64,000 nt of DNA from Mesorhizobium sp. B4-1-3 (GTDB lineage: Bacteria > Pseudomonadota > Alphaproteobacteria > Rhizobiales > Rhizobiaceae), in NCBI RefSeq assembly GCF_006439355.1, contig NZ_VFTG01000001.1, forward strand, positions 456,001 through 520,000. The letters are read 5' to 3'. Every line of letters begins with the position of its first letter. Positions within the stretch are counted from its first letter, which is position 1. This document shows, piece by piece, positions 1 to 8,411 of the stretch. Below the pieces are notes generated by a model. The model was not told the DNA's origin. It did not search any database and was given only the letters and a program-made list of their open reading frames with translations. The translations under genes were made by a program, and so were the position numbers.

Positions 1-1
1 C

Positions 2-220
2 ACCCGCGGCGCGACCATCATCGGCGCCGTCGGCGCCGGCGGCATCGGCTTGAAGCTCTGGGAAGCGATGCGCACCAATTCGAACTGGGCCAACGTCTTC
101 TACATGGTGCTGTTGACGCTGCTCGTCGTCTTCATCTTCGACAACATCTCGAACTTCCTGCGCCGAAGGCTGAGCCGCACGCTGCATGATTACAATCGGC
201 TGCAGGCCGAGCGGGGATAG
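2..220 (+). CDS. phnE: Phosphonate ABC transporter permease PhnE, C-terminal fragment
   Basis: The window opens inside this gene; 72 residues plus a stop are visible in frame 2. The segment begins TRGATIIGAVGAGGIG, the conserved loop of PhnE-type permeases, and continues into a last hydrophobic helix (about residues 34-49 of the fragment) and a basic cytoplasmic tail. PhnE is the inner-membrane subunit of the phosphonate/phosphate-ester importer PhnCDE. The rest of the gene and its partners lie outside the window, so the family call rests on this short tail. Confidence 0.75.
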   Translation, partial: TRGATIIGAVGAGGIGLKLWEAMRTNSNWANVFYMVLLTLLVVFIFDNISNFLRRRLSRTLHDYNRLQAERG

Positions 221-231
221 TTGGACTGCTG

Positions 232-290
232 CTTCTAAGGAGAGGTCGGCGGGACAGAGGGGCGCGCGAAGGATCGCGACGCCCGCCGGA
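232..290. repeat. Partial rhizobial intergenic repeat (half element)
   Basis: The stretch holds GGACAGAGGGG followed by GCGC and then GAGGATCGCGA-like sequence. The same order occurs at the right edge of the long palindromic element at 25712-25871, so this looks like the right half of the same family. It lies between the convergent phnE end and the isomerase end. Confidence 0.45.
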
Positions 291-298
291 CGGTGCCC

Positions 299-1150
299 CT
301 AAGCCGCCTTCTTCCATCCATCCCTGATATGCCGATACCCTTCGCGATAAACTGCCTCCGGACTCTCGGCGAAATCGCGCCACACCTTGGTCGCCGCCGC
401 CAGATCCTTCAGCGAGCGGCCAAACGACTCGATCGTCAGCCAGTCGTCGTAACCGGCCCGGCGAATGGCGGAGAAAGTCTCCTTCCACGGAATGTTGCCA
501 CGCCCCGGCACGCCGCGGTCGTTCTCCGAAATGTGGACATGGACGACATTGCGACGATGCTTGGTATAGGCGCCGATCGGATCGGCCTCCTCGATATTGG
601 CGTGGAACGTGTCGTACATCGCCTTGATGTGCGGCCGGTCGATCGCGTCGATATGCTCCGACAGGTCAGCCATGGTGTTGACGAGATAGCATTCGAAGCG
701 GTTGAGCGCTTCGAGCCCGATCGTCACGCCCTTCTTGCCGGCATGGTCGCCGATGGCGCGCTGCGAGGCGACCGAGCGCTTCTTTTCGGCGGAAGTCGGC
801 CCGCTGCCGGAAAAGGCACCGAGCGTCGAATGCAGCGGCCCGCTCAGCCTATCCGCTCCGAGGGCGGCGCTGCAATCGATCGCCCATTTCATATAGTCGA
901 TGCCGGCCTTGCGGGTCGCCGCATCCGGCGAGATCAGGTTCATCGCCGGATCGCCCATGGCCGAGACCGCGGTGCGCTCCAGGCCGATTCGGTCGAGCAT
1001 CTCGCCGAGCTTTTTATAATCGTCAGGCGCCCCGACAAAGACCGGTATCTCGACGCCGTCGAAACCGGTCGCCTTGATGTCCTTCAGCAGCGCCTCGTGC
1101 CTCTTCGAGACGCTGGTGGTCCACAAGAACATGCACATGCCGATTTTCAT
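299..1150 (-). CDS. Sugar epimerase/isomerase, D-tagatose/D-psicose 3-epimerase-like TIM barrel
   Basis: The 283-aa protein has the AP-endonuclease-2-type TIM barrel used by ketose 3-epimerases, which move a C3 hydroxyl using a divalent metal. The expected metal ligands are visible: Glu in IGLEALNRFE, Asp in MYDTFHANIEE, His in HVHISENDRG (with the conserved Arg two residues later) and Glu in LTIESF. The length fits the family (about 285-295). I start at the MKIGMC ATG because an extension to 1405 would translate an intergenic repeat. It is the last gene of a minus-strand run with the dehydrogenase at 1360-2547 and the isomerase at 2695-3750. The substrate cannot be told from sequence. Confidence 0.8.
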   Translation of the reverse strand: MKIGMCMFLWTTSVSKRHEALLKDIKATGFDGVEIPVFVGAPDDYKKLGEMLDRIGLERTAVSAMGDPAMNLISPDAATRKAGIDYMKWAIDCSAALGADRLSGPLHSTLGAFSGSGPTSAEKKRSVASQRAIGDHAGKKGVTIGLEALNRFECYLVNTMADLSEHIDAIDRPHIKAMYDTFHANIEEADPIGAYTKHRRNVVHVHISENDRGVPGRGNIPWKETFSAIRRAGYDDWLTIESFGRSLKDLAAATKVWRDFAESPEAVYREGYRHIRDGWKKAA

Positions 1151-1199
1151 CGACACCCCCTCCCGCTTGAGGCCAGCCGCTTGCGTTGGCGGGCCACAC

Positions 1200-1350
1200 T
1201 CCCCCTCATCCGGCCGCTTCGCGGTCACCTTCTCCCCCGGTGGGGAGAAGAGGTTGTCGTCGGCACTGCGCCTCCTCTCCCCTCGGGGAGAGGTCGGATT
1301 GGCCCGAATTGCCTTCGCAATTCGGCTTGGCAATCCGGGTGAGGCCGCGC
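1200..1350. repeat. Rhizobial intergenic repeat with three hairpins
   Basis: This stretch contains the block CCCCTCATCCGGCC, then a CTTCTCCCC/GGGGAGAAG hairpin, a CTCTCCCC/GGGGAGAG hairpin, and a CGAATTGC/GCAATTCG hairpin. The first half recurs inverted at 22452-22510. It resembles the RIME-type mosaic elements known in rhizobia. It sits between two co-directional genes, so it is transcribed within the operon. Confidence 0.7.
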
Positions 1351-1359
1351 CGCCGCCGA

Positions 1360-2547
1360 CTATAGCTTCGTCCACGCCCCATTCTTCTTCGACGACTTCA
1401 CGCAAGCCTCGATGAAGGCCATGCCTTCGACGCCGTCCGCGATCGTCGGGAAGACGACATCCTTACCCGGCTTGCCGCCTTTCCTGCGTGCCGCGCGGAT
1501 GGCGCGGGCGGCCTCCTGGTAGATGTTGGCGAAACCTTCGAGATAGCCTTCCGGATGGCCGGACGGCACGCGGCTGACGCGCGCGGCCACAGGCAGCGCG
1601 CCCGCACCGGCTCGCGTCAGAAGCTGCTTCGGCTGGCCGAACGGCGTGTACCAGAGGTAGTTCGGGTCGGCCTGCACCCATTCCAGCCCGCCTTTGGAAC
1701 CGTAGATGCGCAGCTTCAGCCCGTTCTCGTGGCCCGGCGCCACCTGGCTCGCCCAGATCATGCCCTTGGCCGGATGCTTGTTGCCGACCGGCTTGAAGCG
1801 CAGCATCACGTTGACATTGTCGTCAAGCTGGCGGCCCGGCACGAAGGCGTCGAGATCGGCCGATAGCGAATCCAGCTCCAGCCCTGACACGAAGCGGGCA
1901 AGATTGTAGGCATGCGTGCCGATGTCGCCCAACGCGCCGCCGGCGCCGGCCTGCTTCGGATCGGAGCGCCACGAAGCCTGTTTCTGGCCGGTGGCGGCTA
2001 GGTCCTCGGTCAGCCAGTCCTGCGGATATTCCGACTGCACGATGCGGATGTCGCCGAGCTGGCCTTTGGCCACCATCTCGCGCGCCTGGCGGATCATCGG
2101 ATAGGCGGTGTAGTTGTGGGTGAGCACGAACACCTTGCCGGTCTTCTCGACCAGGGCGGCAAGCTTCCTGGCCTCGGCCAGCGACGTCGCCAGCGGCTTG
2201 TCGCAGATGACGTGGATTCCCGCCTCCAGGAAGGCTTTTGCGGCCGGCACATGCACATTGTTGGGGGTGACGATTGCCACCGCCTCGATGCCGTCGGGGC
2301 GCTTGGCCTCGGCCTTGGCCATCTCGGCATAGGAGCTGTAGCTGCGCTGCGGATCGAGGCCGAGTTCGGCGGCGGAAGCCTTGGCCCGCGCCGGGTCCGA
2401 CGACAGCGCGCCGGCGACCAGCACGAAATCATTGTCCATGCGCGCGGCGATGCGGTGCACCGCGCCGATGAAGGCGCCCTGCCCGCCGCCAACCATGCCA
2501 TAGCGGATCGGGCCGCCTCCCGCTTCCGACTTCGATGCGCCGACCAT
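1360..2547 (-). CDS. Gfo/Idh/MocA family NAD(P)-dependent oxidoreductase
   Basis: The 395-aa protein has a Rossmann N-terminus with the fingerprint GMVGGGQGAFIG, followed by the family's EAVAIVTPNNVH and CDKPLA motif (the catalytic Lys of the EKP-type motif). The C-terminal half is the alpha/beta substrate domain, with GGALGDIGTHAYN carrying the Asp and His used in catalysis. Members oxidise or interconvert polyols, inositols and sugar-ring hydroxyls in the cytoplasm. The start at 2547 follows an AGGA-containing Shine-Dalgarno sequence; the upstream 36 codons of open frame lie in an intergenic repeat. It sits between two TIM-barrel isomerases, which suggests a dehydrogenation-isomerisation route for one carbohydrate. 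Substrate unknown. Confidence 0.85.
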   Translation of the reverse strand: MVGASKSEAGGGPIRYGMVGGGQGAFIGAVHRIAARMDNDFVLVAGALSSDPARAKASAAELGLDPQRSYSSYAEMAKAEAKRPDGIEAVAIVTPNNVHVPAAKAFLEAGIHVICDKPLATSLAEARKLAALVEKTGKVFVLTHNYTAYPMIRQAREMVAKGQLGDIRIVQSEYPQDWLTEDLAATGQKQASWRSDPKQAGAGGALGDIGTHAYNLARFVSGLELDSLSADLDAFVPGRQLDDNVNVMLRFKPVGNKHPAKGMIWASQVAPGHENGLKLRIYGSKGGLEWVQADPNYLWYTPFGQPKQLLTRAGAGALPVAARVSRVPSGHPEGYLEGFANIYQEAARAIRAARRKGGKPGKDVVFPTIADGVEGMAFIEACVKSSKKNGAWTKL

Positions 2548-2564
2548 TCTTCGTCCTCTCCTCT

Positions 2565-2640
2565 TTGGCTCCCCACCCTCCCCGTTGCGGAGAGGGCCGA
2601 CGCGCGGCGTCGGGGCGGGTATAAAGGTCCGCTGCGACTT
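2565..2640. repeat. GC-rich intergenic inverted-repeat segment
   Basis: The stretch contains CCCTCCCCGTTGCGGAGAGGG and CCGACGCGCGGCGTCGG hairpins upstream of the dehydrogenase. The style matches the other intergenic repeats here, but I found no long exact match elsewhere in the window. Confidence 0.4.
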
Positions 2641-2694
2641 GGAGTTCAACCCCATCCGGGCCCGCGGTCGAATCTTCCGACGGAAGTTCCCGGG

Positions 2695-3750
2695 TCAAAT
2701 TCCCATCATCGCGCGCAGCAGCTTTTTGTCGGTCGTGCCGGCGGCGAAATCGTCGAAGGCCTTCTCGGTCACCCGGATGATGTGATGCTGGATGAAGGGG
2801 GCGCCCTCGGCCGCCCCGTCGTCGGGATGTTTCAGGCAGCATTCCCACTCCAGCACCGCCCAGGAATCGTAGTTGTACTGGGTGAGCTTGGAGAAGATGC
2901 CGCCGAAATCGACCTGCCCGTCGCCCAGCGACCGGAAGCGGCCAGCCCGGTTCACCCAGCCCTGGTAGCCGGAATAGACGCCTTGCCGTCCCGTCGGGTT
3001 GAACTCGGCATCCTTGACGTGGAAGGCCTTGATCCGCTCGTGGTAGATGTCGATGAACTCGAGATAGTCGAGTTGCTGCAGCAGGAAGTGCGAAGGATCG
3101 TAGTTGATGTTGCAGCGCTTGTGCCCGCCGACCGCGTCCAAAAACATCTCGAAGGTCGCGCCGTCGAACACGTCCTCTGAAGGGTGGATCTCGTAACCGA
3201 CATCGACGCCATTGTCCTCATAGACATCGAGGATCGGCTTCCAGCGTTTGCCGAGCTCGCCGAAGGCTTCCTCGATCAGCCCGGCCGGCCGCTGCGGGAA
3301 GGGATAGAGGTAAGGGAAAGCCAGCGAGCCGGTGAACGACACCGAGGCGTTCAGCCCGAGATTGCGCGATGCCTTGGCCCCGAACTTCATCTGTTCGACG
3401 GCCCATTTCTGACGCGCCTTGGGATTGTTGTGCACCGATGGCGGCGCGAAGCCATCCATCTGCGCGTCATAGGCGGGATGCACCGCCACCAATTGCCCCT
3501 GCAGATGCGTCGACAGTTCGGTGATCTCGACGCCGGCGTCGGCGCAGATGCCCTTCACCTCGTCGCAATAGGCTTTCGACGACGCCGCCTTCTCGAGGTC
3601 GAACAGGCGCCCGTCCCAGGTCGGGATCTGCACGCCCTTGTAGCCGAGGCCGGCCGCCCATTTGGTGATCGAGGCCAGTGAATTGAACGGCGCGGCGTCG
3701 CCCGCGAACTGCGCCAGAAACAGGCCGGGCCCCTTCATCGTCGTCGGCAT
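2695..3750 (-). CDS. Sugar phosphate isomerase/epimerase family protein
   Basis: This is a 351-aa TIM-barrel (AP-endonuclease-2 superfamily). Probable metal ligands are Glu in VGYEIHPSED, Asp in INYDPSHF, His in KAFHVKDAEF and Glu in VLEWEC, in the order typical of the superfamily. Three near in-frame ATGs exist (3756, 3750, 3738). The GGGAGG Shine-Dalgarno directly abuts the first, so 3750, with a 6-nt spacer, is the better start. It is the first gene of the minus-strand run ending at 299, and its promoter carries a TGGT-N3-ACCA operator at 3854-3864. It probably acts on the same carbohydrate as the neighbouring dehydrogenase. Confidence 0.8.
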   Translation of the reverse strand: MPTTMKGPGLFLAQFAGDAAPFNSLASITKWAAGLGYKGVQIPTWDGRLFDLEKAASSKAYCDEVKGICADAGVEITELSTHLQGQLVAVHPAYDAQMDGFAPPSVHNNPKARQKWAVEQMKFGAKASRNLGLNASVSFTGSLAFPYLYPFPQRPAGLIEEAFGELGKRWKPILDVYEDNGVDVGYEIHPSEDVFDGATFEMFLDAVGGHKRCNINYDPSHFLLQQLDYLEFIDIYHERIKAFHVKDAEFNPTGRQGVYSGYQGWVNRAGRFRSLGDGQVDFGGIFSKLTQYNYDSWAVLEWECCLKHPDDGAAEGAPFIQHHIIRVTEKAFDDFAAGTTDKKLLRAMMGI

Positions 3751-3853
3751 CGGCATCCTCCCTCATTGTTTTCGCGAACCAAGCATAGCGCCGATTGGAG
3801 CGAGGGCCAGCCTGTTTGGTCAGTCCTACCGGGATCCAAACGCCATGTCATTC

Positions 3854-3883
3854 TGGTATTACCAAATCCCGCAGTTCGGTCAA
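3854..3883 (-). promoter_or_regulatory. Promoter with overlapping TGGT-N3-ACCA operator for the isomerase operon
   Basis: On the minus strand a TTGACC -35 box (3878-3883, inside CTTGAC) is followed after 16 nt by a TAATAC -10-like box (3856-3861). The -10 lies inside the perfect palindrome TGGTATTACCA (3854-3864). Overlap of operator and -10 suggests repression. The same layout recurs at 18937-18965. Confidence 0.6.
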
Positions 3884-4033
3884 GCGCTTGAAAAGCTGGA
3901 GGAAGGGTCCTGCCGGCAACCAAAAGAACGAAATTGCATCGTTAAATCATGGAATTGCCCGATGTAAGGAGCTTCCCATGCACACTTCTTGCCGCGCATG
4001 AAAATTTGCTGTAGAGGTCAAGATAGGCCCAAT

Positions 4034-4044
4034 TGGTCGAACCA
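4034..4044. promoter_or_regulatory. Second operator TGGTCGAACCA
   Basis: An 11-bp palindrome with arms TGGT and ACCA lies 180 bp from the first operator, between the divergent isomerase genes. The identical core occurs at 19112-19122. TGGT-N3-ACCA is the type of site bound by several GntR/FCD regulators (FadR, LldR, UxuR). Confidence 0.55.
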
Positions 4045-4149
4045 GTTTCGAGAAAATGCTGGCAAGCCTTGGGGAGGAAACGTGCGGCCGCCTCTGCGGG
4101 AGGCGTCGCGGGGTAAAATGTGACAGGCGAATTCTGGGAAGGATAGACC

Positions 4150-5037
4150 ATGCATCTTTCGACGCACAATTGGATGCGGGCGGAGCCGCTGGAGGTGACG
4201 CTGAAGCGCATCAAGAAGTTCGGCTATGAATCGATCGAGATTTCCGGTGAGCCTGAGCAATACAAGACCAAGGAGACGCGCGCGCTCTTGAAGGAGCATG
4301 GCATCCGCTGCTGGGGTTCGGTGACGCTGATGCTGGGCGAACGCAATCTCGCCGCTAAGGACCAGGGCCAGCGCGAGCGGTCCGTCCAATATGTCAAGAA
4401 CGTGCTCACCATGGTGAGTGAGCTCGACGGCGAGATCATCACGCTGGTGCCCGCGACCGTCGGCAAGGTGGTGCCGGACGGCACCGAGGCGGAGGAATGG
4501 GGCTGGGTGGTTGACGCCACGCGCGAATGCTTCACGCATGCCAAGAAGGTCGGCGTCAGGATCGCCGTCGAGCCGCTCAACCGCTTCGAGACCTATCTCT
4601 TCAACCGAGGCGCCCAGGCGCTGGCGCTCGCCGACGCGGTGAGCCCCGAATGCGGCGTCTGCCTCGACGCCTACCACATCCACATGGAGGAATTTAACGT
4701 CTATGACGCGATCCGTCAGGTCGGAAAGCGCCTGTTCGACTTCCATGTCGCCGACAACAACCGCTTCGCCGCCGGCCTTGGCCAGATCGACTGGCCGAAG
4801 ATCGTGCGCACGCTGAAGGAAGTCGGCTATGACGGCGCGCTGACCAACGAGTTCGTCGCGCCCGTCGACCGCACGCCGGCCGCGCCCTATCCGGACATGG
4901 TCGAGCGCAATCCGGTCGATATCTCGCCCGAGCAGCTGAAATTCATCCAGGACCACGGTTCCAGCCTGCTCACGGAAAAATTCTACACCGACCAGATGCG
5001 CATCACCGCCGAAACGCTGCTGCCCCTGATCAAGTGA
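4150..5037 (+). CDS. Sugar phosphate isomerase/epimerase (xylose-isomerase-like TIM barrel)
   Basis: The 295-aa protein has the four metal-binding positions of the superfamily: Glu in VEPLNRFE, Asp in CLDAYHIH, His in DFHVADNNR and Glu in LTNEFVAP. It follows a GGAAGG ribosome-binding site and begins a plus-strand operon with the enolase-superfamily enzyme and the GntR regulator. It is divergent from the minus-strand isomerase operon and shares the operator-bearing intergenic region with it. It probably epimerises or isomerises a keto sugar or sugar acid. Three different isomerases within 5 kb suggests several entry points into one pathway. Confidence 0.8.
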   Translation: MHLSTHNWMRAEPLEVTLKRIKKFGYESIEISGEPEQYKTKETRALLKEHGIRCWGSVTLMLGERNLAAKDQGQRERSVQYVKNVLTMVSELDGEIITLVPATVGKVVPDGTEAEEWGWVVDATRECFTHAKKVGVRIAVEPLNRFETYLFNRGAQALALADAVSPECGVCLDAYHIHMEEFNVYDAIRQVGKRLFDFHVADNNRFAAGLGQIDWPKIVRTLKEVGYDGALTNEFVAPVDRTPAAPYPDMVERNPVDISPEQLKFIQDHGSSLLTEKFYTDQMRITAETLLPLIK

Positions 5038-5093
5038 CCTCCGACTGAAACCTGTCCCTTCCGCCCGGCGGGGCGGAGGGCCGAAGGGAAAAC

Positions 5094-6263
5094 ATGCGCA
5101 TCAAAAGCGTCCAGGCCTGGTGGGTTCGCGTCCCGATCGAAGTCGCGAAGCAGCATCGCAGCGACTTCGGTCAGGTGACGACGTTCGACGCCGCCATTCT
5201 GCGCATCGAGACCGATGACGGCCTGATCGGCTGGGGCGAGGGCAAGAACGCCGCCGGCAGCGCCGGCAGCTATGGCGCGCTCGTCCATATGCTCAACCAT
5301 GAGATCGGCCCGCAGCTCATCGGCCGCGATCCCGCCGACATCGGCATCATCTGGGAGATGCTCTACAACGGCGTGCGGCACGAGACGGCGGCACATGCCG
5401 GCCATGCCATGCCGCAGCTGGCGCGGCGCGGCATGAGCGTGGCGGCGATCAGCGCTGTCGACATCGCGCTCTGGGACATCCTCGGCAAGTCGCTCGGACA
5501 GCCGGTGTGGCGGCTGCTCGGTGGCCGCAAGCTCGAGCGCATGCAGGCCTATGCCTCGGGCGGCTGGGCTTCCGTCGACGCCATCGGCGAGCAGTTGAAA
5601 TCCTACATTGCCAAGGGCGGCTTCAAGGCGCTGAAGATGCGCGTCGGCGTCATGGACGGCGCCCCGCATGTCTCGGCCGCGCGCGTGCGCGCCGCAAGGC
5701 AGGCGATCGGGCCGGACATCGAGCTGATGGTCGACGCGCACGGCACCTACACCGTGGCTGAAGCCAAGCGCTTCATCAAGCTCACCGCCGATCTCGACCT
5801 CGCCTGGTTCGAGGAACCGGTGATCGCCGACGACAAGCCGGGCATGGCCGAGGTGCGCGCCTCGGGCTCGACGCCGGTCGCCACGGGCGAAAGCGAGGCG
5901 ACACGCTACGCCTTCCGCGACCTGGCGATGCTGAAATCCGCCGACATCTTCCAGCCGGATCCGGCGTTTTGCGGCGGCATCAGCGAGGCGATGAAGATCG
6001 GCACCATTGCCAGCGCATTCAACCTGCGCTTCGCACCGCATCTGTGGGCCGGCGCGCCCTGCTTCTTCGCCGGGTTGCATGTGTGCGCGGCCTCGCCCGC
6101 CTCCTTCATCATCGAATATTCGCTCGGCGCCAATCCGATGATCCACGACCTTGTCGAGGAGACTGTCGAAGCGAAGGACGGTATGGTAGCGATCCCTGAA
6201 AAGCCTGGATTGGGATTCACCATCTCGGAGCGATTCCTGGAGGCGCACGCGCAACGTATTTGA
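5094..6263 (+). CDS. Mandelate racemase/muconate lactonizing enzyme family protein (sugar acid dehydratase or racemase)
   Basis: The 389-aa protein of the enolase superfamily has an N-terminal capping domain and a modified TIM barrel. Visible active-site elements are the lysine strand ALKMRVG (a KxR variant of the KxK motif), three metal ligands (Asp in MVDAHGTY, Glu in WFEEPV, Glu in ATGESEA), and the Asp/His dyad in IFQPD and APHLW. The dyad is typical of the mandelate racemase subgroup, which includes galactonate and gluconate dehydratases. The gene lies 56 nt after the isomerase and its stop nearly touches the GntR start, so the three are probably one operon. Substrate unknown; acid-sugar dehydration is the best guess. 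Confidence 0.8.
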   Translation: MRIKSVQAWWVRVPIEVAKQHRSDFGQVTTFDAAILRIETDDGLIGWGEGKNAAGSAGSYGALVHMLNHEIGPQLIGRDPADIGIIWEMLYNGVRHETAAHAGHAMPQLARRGMSVAAISAVDIALWDILGKSLGQPVWRLLGGRKLERMQAYASGGWASVDAIGEQLKSYIAKGGFKALKMRVGVMDGAPHVSAARVRAARQAIGPDIELMVDAHGTYTVAEAKRFIKLTADLDLAWFEEPVIADDKPGMAEVRASGSTPVATGESEATRYAFRDLAMLKSADIFQPDPAFCGGISEAMKIGTIASAFNLRFAPHLWAGAPCFFAGLHVCAASPASFIIEYSLGANPMIHDLVEETVEAKDGMVAIPEKPGLGFTISERFLEAHAQRI

Positions 6264-6265
6264 CG

Positions 6266-6982
6266 ATGAAAGAAAAGAACCTTCTCGCGGAACTTGCCGC
6301 CTACCTCTTCGCCAACTCGGACAAGGAGTCCGGCCGCACGCCCTCGGAGCGCGAGCTGGCCGAGCATTTCGGCGTCAGCCGTGGCCAGATCCGCGAGGCG
6401 CTCGCCATCCTCGAAGCCATGCGCATCGTCGAGCGCCGCGCTAAGTCCGGCATCTATATCGACACCAAGCAGGCAAGCGTGGAAGCGCTGGCGCTTTTCG
6501 CCCGCGCTGGCCTGCCGCTTGATCCGGTGCAGATCTACGAGACCGTCGAATTGCGCAAGATCCACGAGATCAAGGCGGCCGAGCTTGCCTGCTCGCGCGC
6601 AACGGAGGAGAACTTCGAACGCCTGCGCGACATCCTGAAAGCCTCCGAAGAGCGCATCGCCGCCGGCGAAGGCCTCGCCAAGGAGGACCGCGAGTTCCAT
6701 CTCGAGATCGTGCGCGCGACCAAGAACAGCGTCTTCCACAACATCTGCAGCGTCTATTACCTGATGGGCGAGCAGCGCCTGCCGATCTATTTCAACGACC
6801 CCGAGCGCAGCGTGCGCTCGCATGCCGAGCACATCCAGATCTATGAAGCGCTGCTGCGCCGCGACGGCAATCTCGCCCAGGCCCTGATGAACGCCCATTT
6901 GCAGGGCGCCGAGAGCTACTGGAAGGGGATCATCGAAGGCCGCGGGACGGAACCGAAAAGCGCGGCGCTCGAAAAGGCCTGA
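6266..6982 (+). CDS. GntR family transcriptional regulator, FCD (FadR) subfamily
   Basis: This is a 238-aa regulator. Residues about 10-72 form the winged helix (TPSERELAEHFGVS, then GQIREALAILEAM). The C-terminal all-helical FCD domain holds the metal/effector ligands Asp and His in EDREFHLEI and His residues in RSHAEH and MNAHL. The ATG at 6266 follows the preceding stop by 2 nt; a TTG at 6260 overlapping that stop is possible. FCD regulators bind TGGT-N-ACCA-type palindromes and are released by small organic acids. Matching palindromes occur upstream of three operons in this window, so this protein (or the one at 39771) is the leading candidate for their repressor. Confidence 0.88.
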   Translation: MKEKNLLAELAAYLFANSDKESGRTPSERELAEHFGVSRGQIREALAILEAMRIVERRAKSGIYIDTKQASVEALALFARAGLPLDPVQIYETVELRKIHEIKAAELACSRATEENFERLRDILKASEERIAAGEGLAKEDREFHLEIVRATKNSVFHNICSVYYLMGEQRLPIYFNDPERSVRSHAEHIQIYEALLRRDGNLAQALMNAHLQGAESYWKGIIEGRGTEPKSAALEKA

Positions 6983-6987
6983 GTGCG

Positions 6988-7965
6988 ATGCGCAAGATCC
7001 TGTCGACGCATCAGCTGCACCCTCGCGCCACGGCCATGCTGGCGGGTGCAGGCCGCCTTGCGATCGCTTCCGCGCTCGATCCCAAGACGCTGACCGCCGA
7101 GGCCCGCGACGCCGACATCGTCATCGTGCGCGCGCCGCTGCCGCCGGAGCTGTTTCAGGGCGCGGCGAATTTGCGCGCCGCGATCCGCCACGGCGCCGGG
7201 CTGGACATGATCCCGGTCGAGGCGGCGACCGCCGCCGGCGTGCTGGTCGCGAACGTGCCTGCCGTCAACGCCCGCTCGGTCGCCGAGCACGTGATGTTCA
7301 CCGCGCTGGCTTTGCTGCGGCGCTTCCGCGTGATGGACCGCGACCTGCGCGCCAAGGGCTGGCTTGCCGGGCGCGAGCACGCCAATTCGACCAGCGAGCT
7401 GGCCGGCAAGACCATCGGCATCGTCGGCCTCGGGGCGGTCGGACAGGCCGTCGGCCATATCGCCGCGCATGGCTTCGACCTCAATGTCGTGGCGACGACG
7501 CGCAGCCTGCGCCCGGCGCCCGAACGCGTCGGCTTCCTGTCGATAGACGCGCTGGTCGAGCAAAGCGATATCATCGTGCTCTGCTGCCCGCTGACACAGG
7601 AGACGCGCGGCCTGATCAGCCGCGAGCGCATCGCCCGCATGAAGCCCAACGCGCTGCTGATCAATGTCTCGCGCGGCCCGGTGGTGGACGACGAGGCGCT
7701 GATCGAAGCCTTGCGGAAGGGCCGCATCGGCGGCGCCGCGCTCGACGTCTTTGCCACGCAGCCGCTGCCGCCCAACCATCCTTATTTCGGCTTCGACAAT
7801 GTTATCGTCACCCCGCATATGGCCGGCATCACCGAGGAATCGATGATGCGCATGGGCGTCGGCGCGGCGAACGAGGCGCTGCTGGTGCTCGCCGGCAAGC
7901 TGCCGGTCAATCTGCGCAATCCGGAAGTCGTCGAGCACTACCGGCGGCGGTTTCCAGCCGGCTGA
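6988..7965 (+). CDS. D-2-hydroxyacid dehydrogenase (phosphoglycerate dehydrogenase-like)
   Basis: The 325-aa protein has the NAD-binding loop GIVGLGAVGQAVG at about residues 140-152. The catalytic Arg is in NVSRGPVVDDEAL, and the Glu/His pair is in the segment ending VTPHMAG. The first in-frame residues MRKILSTHQLHP give a natural start 5 nt after the GntR stop, so it is translationally close to the regulator. It probably reduces or oxidises a 2-keto/2-hydroxy acid made by the upstream dehydratase, such as a 2-keto-3-deoxy product. It ends the plus-strand operon. Confidence 0.82.
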   Translation: MRKILSTHQLHPRATAMLAGAGRLAIASALDPKTLTAEARDADIVIVRAPLPPELFQGAANLRAAIRHGAGLDMIPVEAATAAGVLVANVPAVNARSVAEHVMFTALALLRRFRVMDRDLRAKGWLAGREHANSTSELAGKTIGIVGLGAVGQAVGHIAAHGFDLNVVATTRSLRPAPERVGFLSIDALVEQSDIIVLCCPLTQETRGLISRERIARMKPNALLINVSRGPVVDDEALIEALRKGRIGGAALDVFATQPLPPNHPYFGFDNVIVTPHMAGITEESMMRMGVGAANEALLVLAGKLPVNLRNPEVVEHYRRRFPAG

Positions 7966-8008
7966 CGTTCACCTCAATTTTCCCGGATTTGACGACGACC
8001 TTCCCCTA

Positions 8009-8395
8009 ATGCGCAAGCGTGTCGCGAAAGTCGTCCTGATCGCTATCTGCTGTCTATCTGCAGCCGCGGCCCGCGCTGACGCGCAAGGCAGCTACATGCC
8101 ATGCGACAACGGCCTGCGCTGCATAATGGCGCCATGTCCTTCGAACAGCGCGCTCGACCTCGCCTCCGGCAAGATCATCAAAGGTGTGTCGGTCGACACT
8201 GAGGGCCTGCCGCAGCAGGACAAGGCTCTCGGCCTGGCGGACAAGCTCTATGCCGGCAAGCTTGTCGTTGCCGGCACGATCGAGAACCGCCCGCATAGCC
8301 TCAACGGCAGGCAATACAGCCTGCCGACACTGGTGGCGACCGGCATTGAACGGGCGGCGACGGACGACGAGCGCAGGCACTGCTCGGCGCGTTGA
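8009..8395 (+). CDS. Small secreted protein of unknown function
   Basis: The 128-aa protein starts with a basic, hydrophobic N-terminus (MRKRVAKVVLIAICCLSAAA) ending in an Ala-rich stretch, typical of a Sec signal peptide cleaved near ARA-DAQ. The mature part has a cysteine cluster (CDNGLRCIMAPC) and a third region with a single Cys near the C-terminus, suggesting disulfides in the periplasm. I do not recognise the family. It lies 43 nt after the dehydrogenase but may be transcribed separately. Confidence 0.6.
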   Translation: MRKRVAKVVLIAICCLSAAAARADAQGSYMPCDNGLRCIMAPCPSNSALDLASGKIIKGVSVDTEGLPQQDKALGLADKLYAGKLVVAGTIENRPHSLNGRQYSLPTLVATGIERAATDDERRHCSAR

Positions 8396-8411
8396 GATCC
8401 GCAGCACAGTC

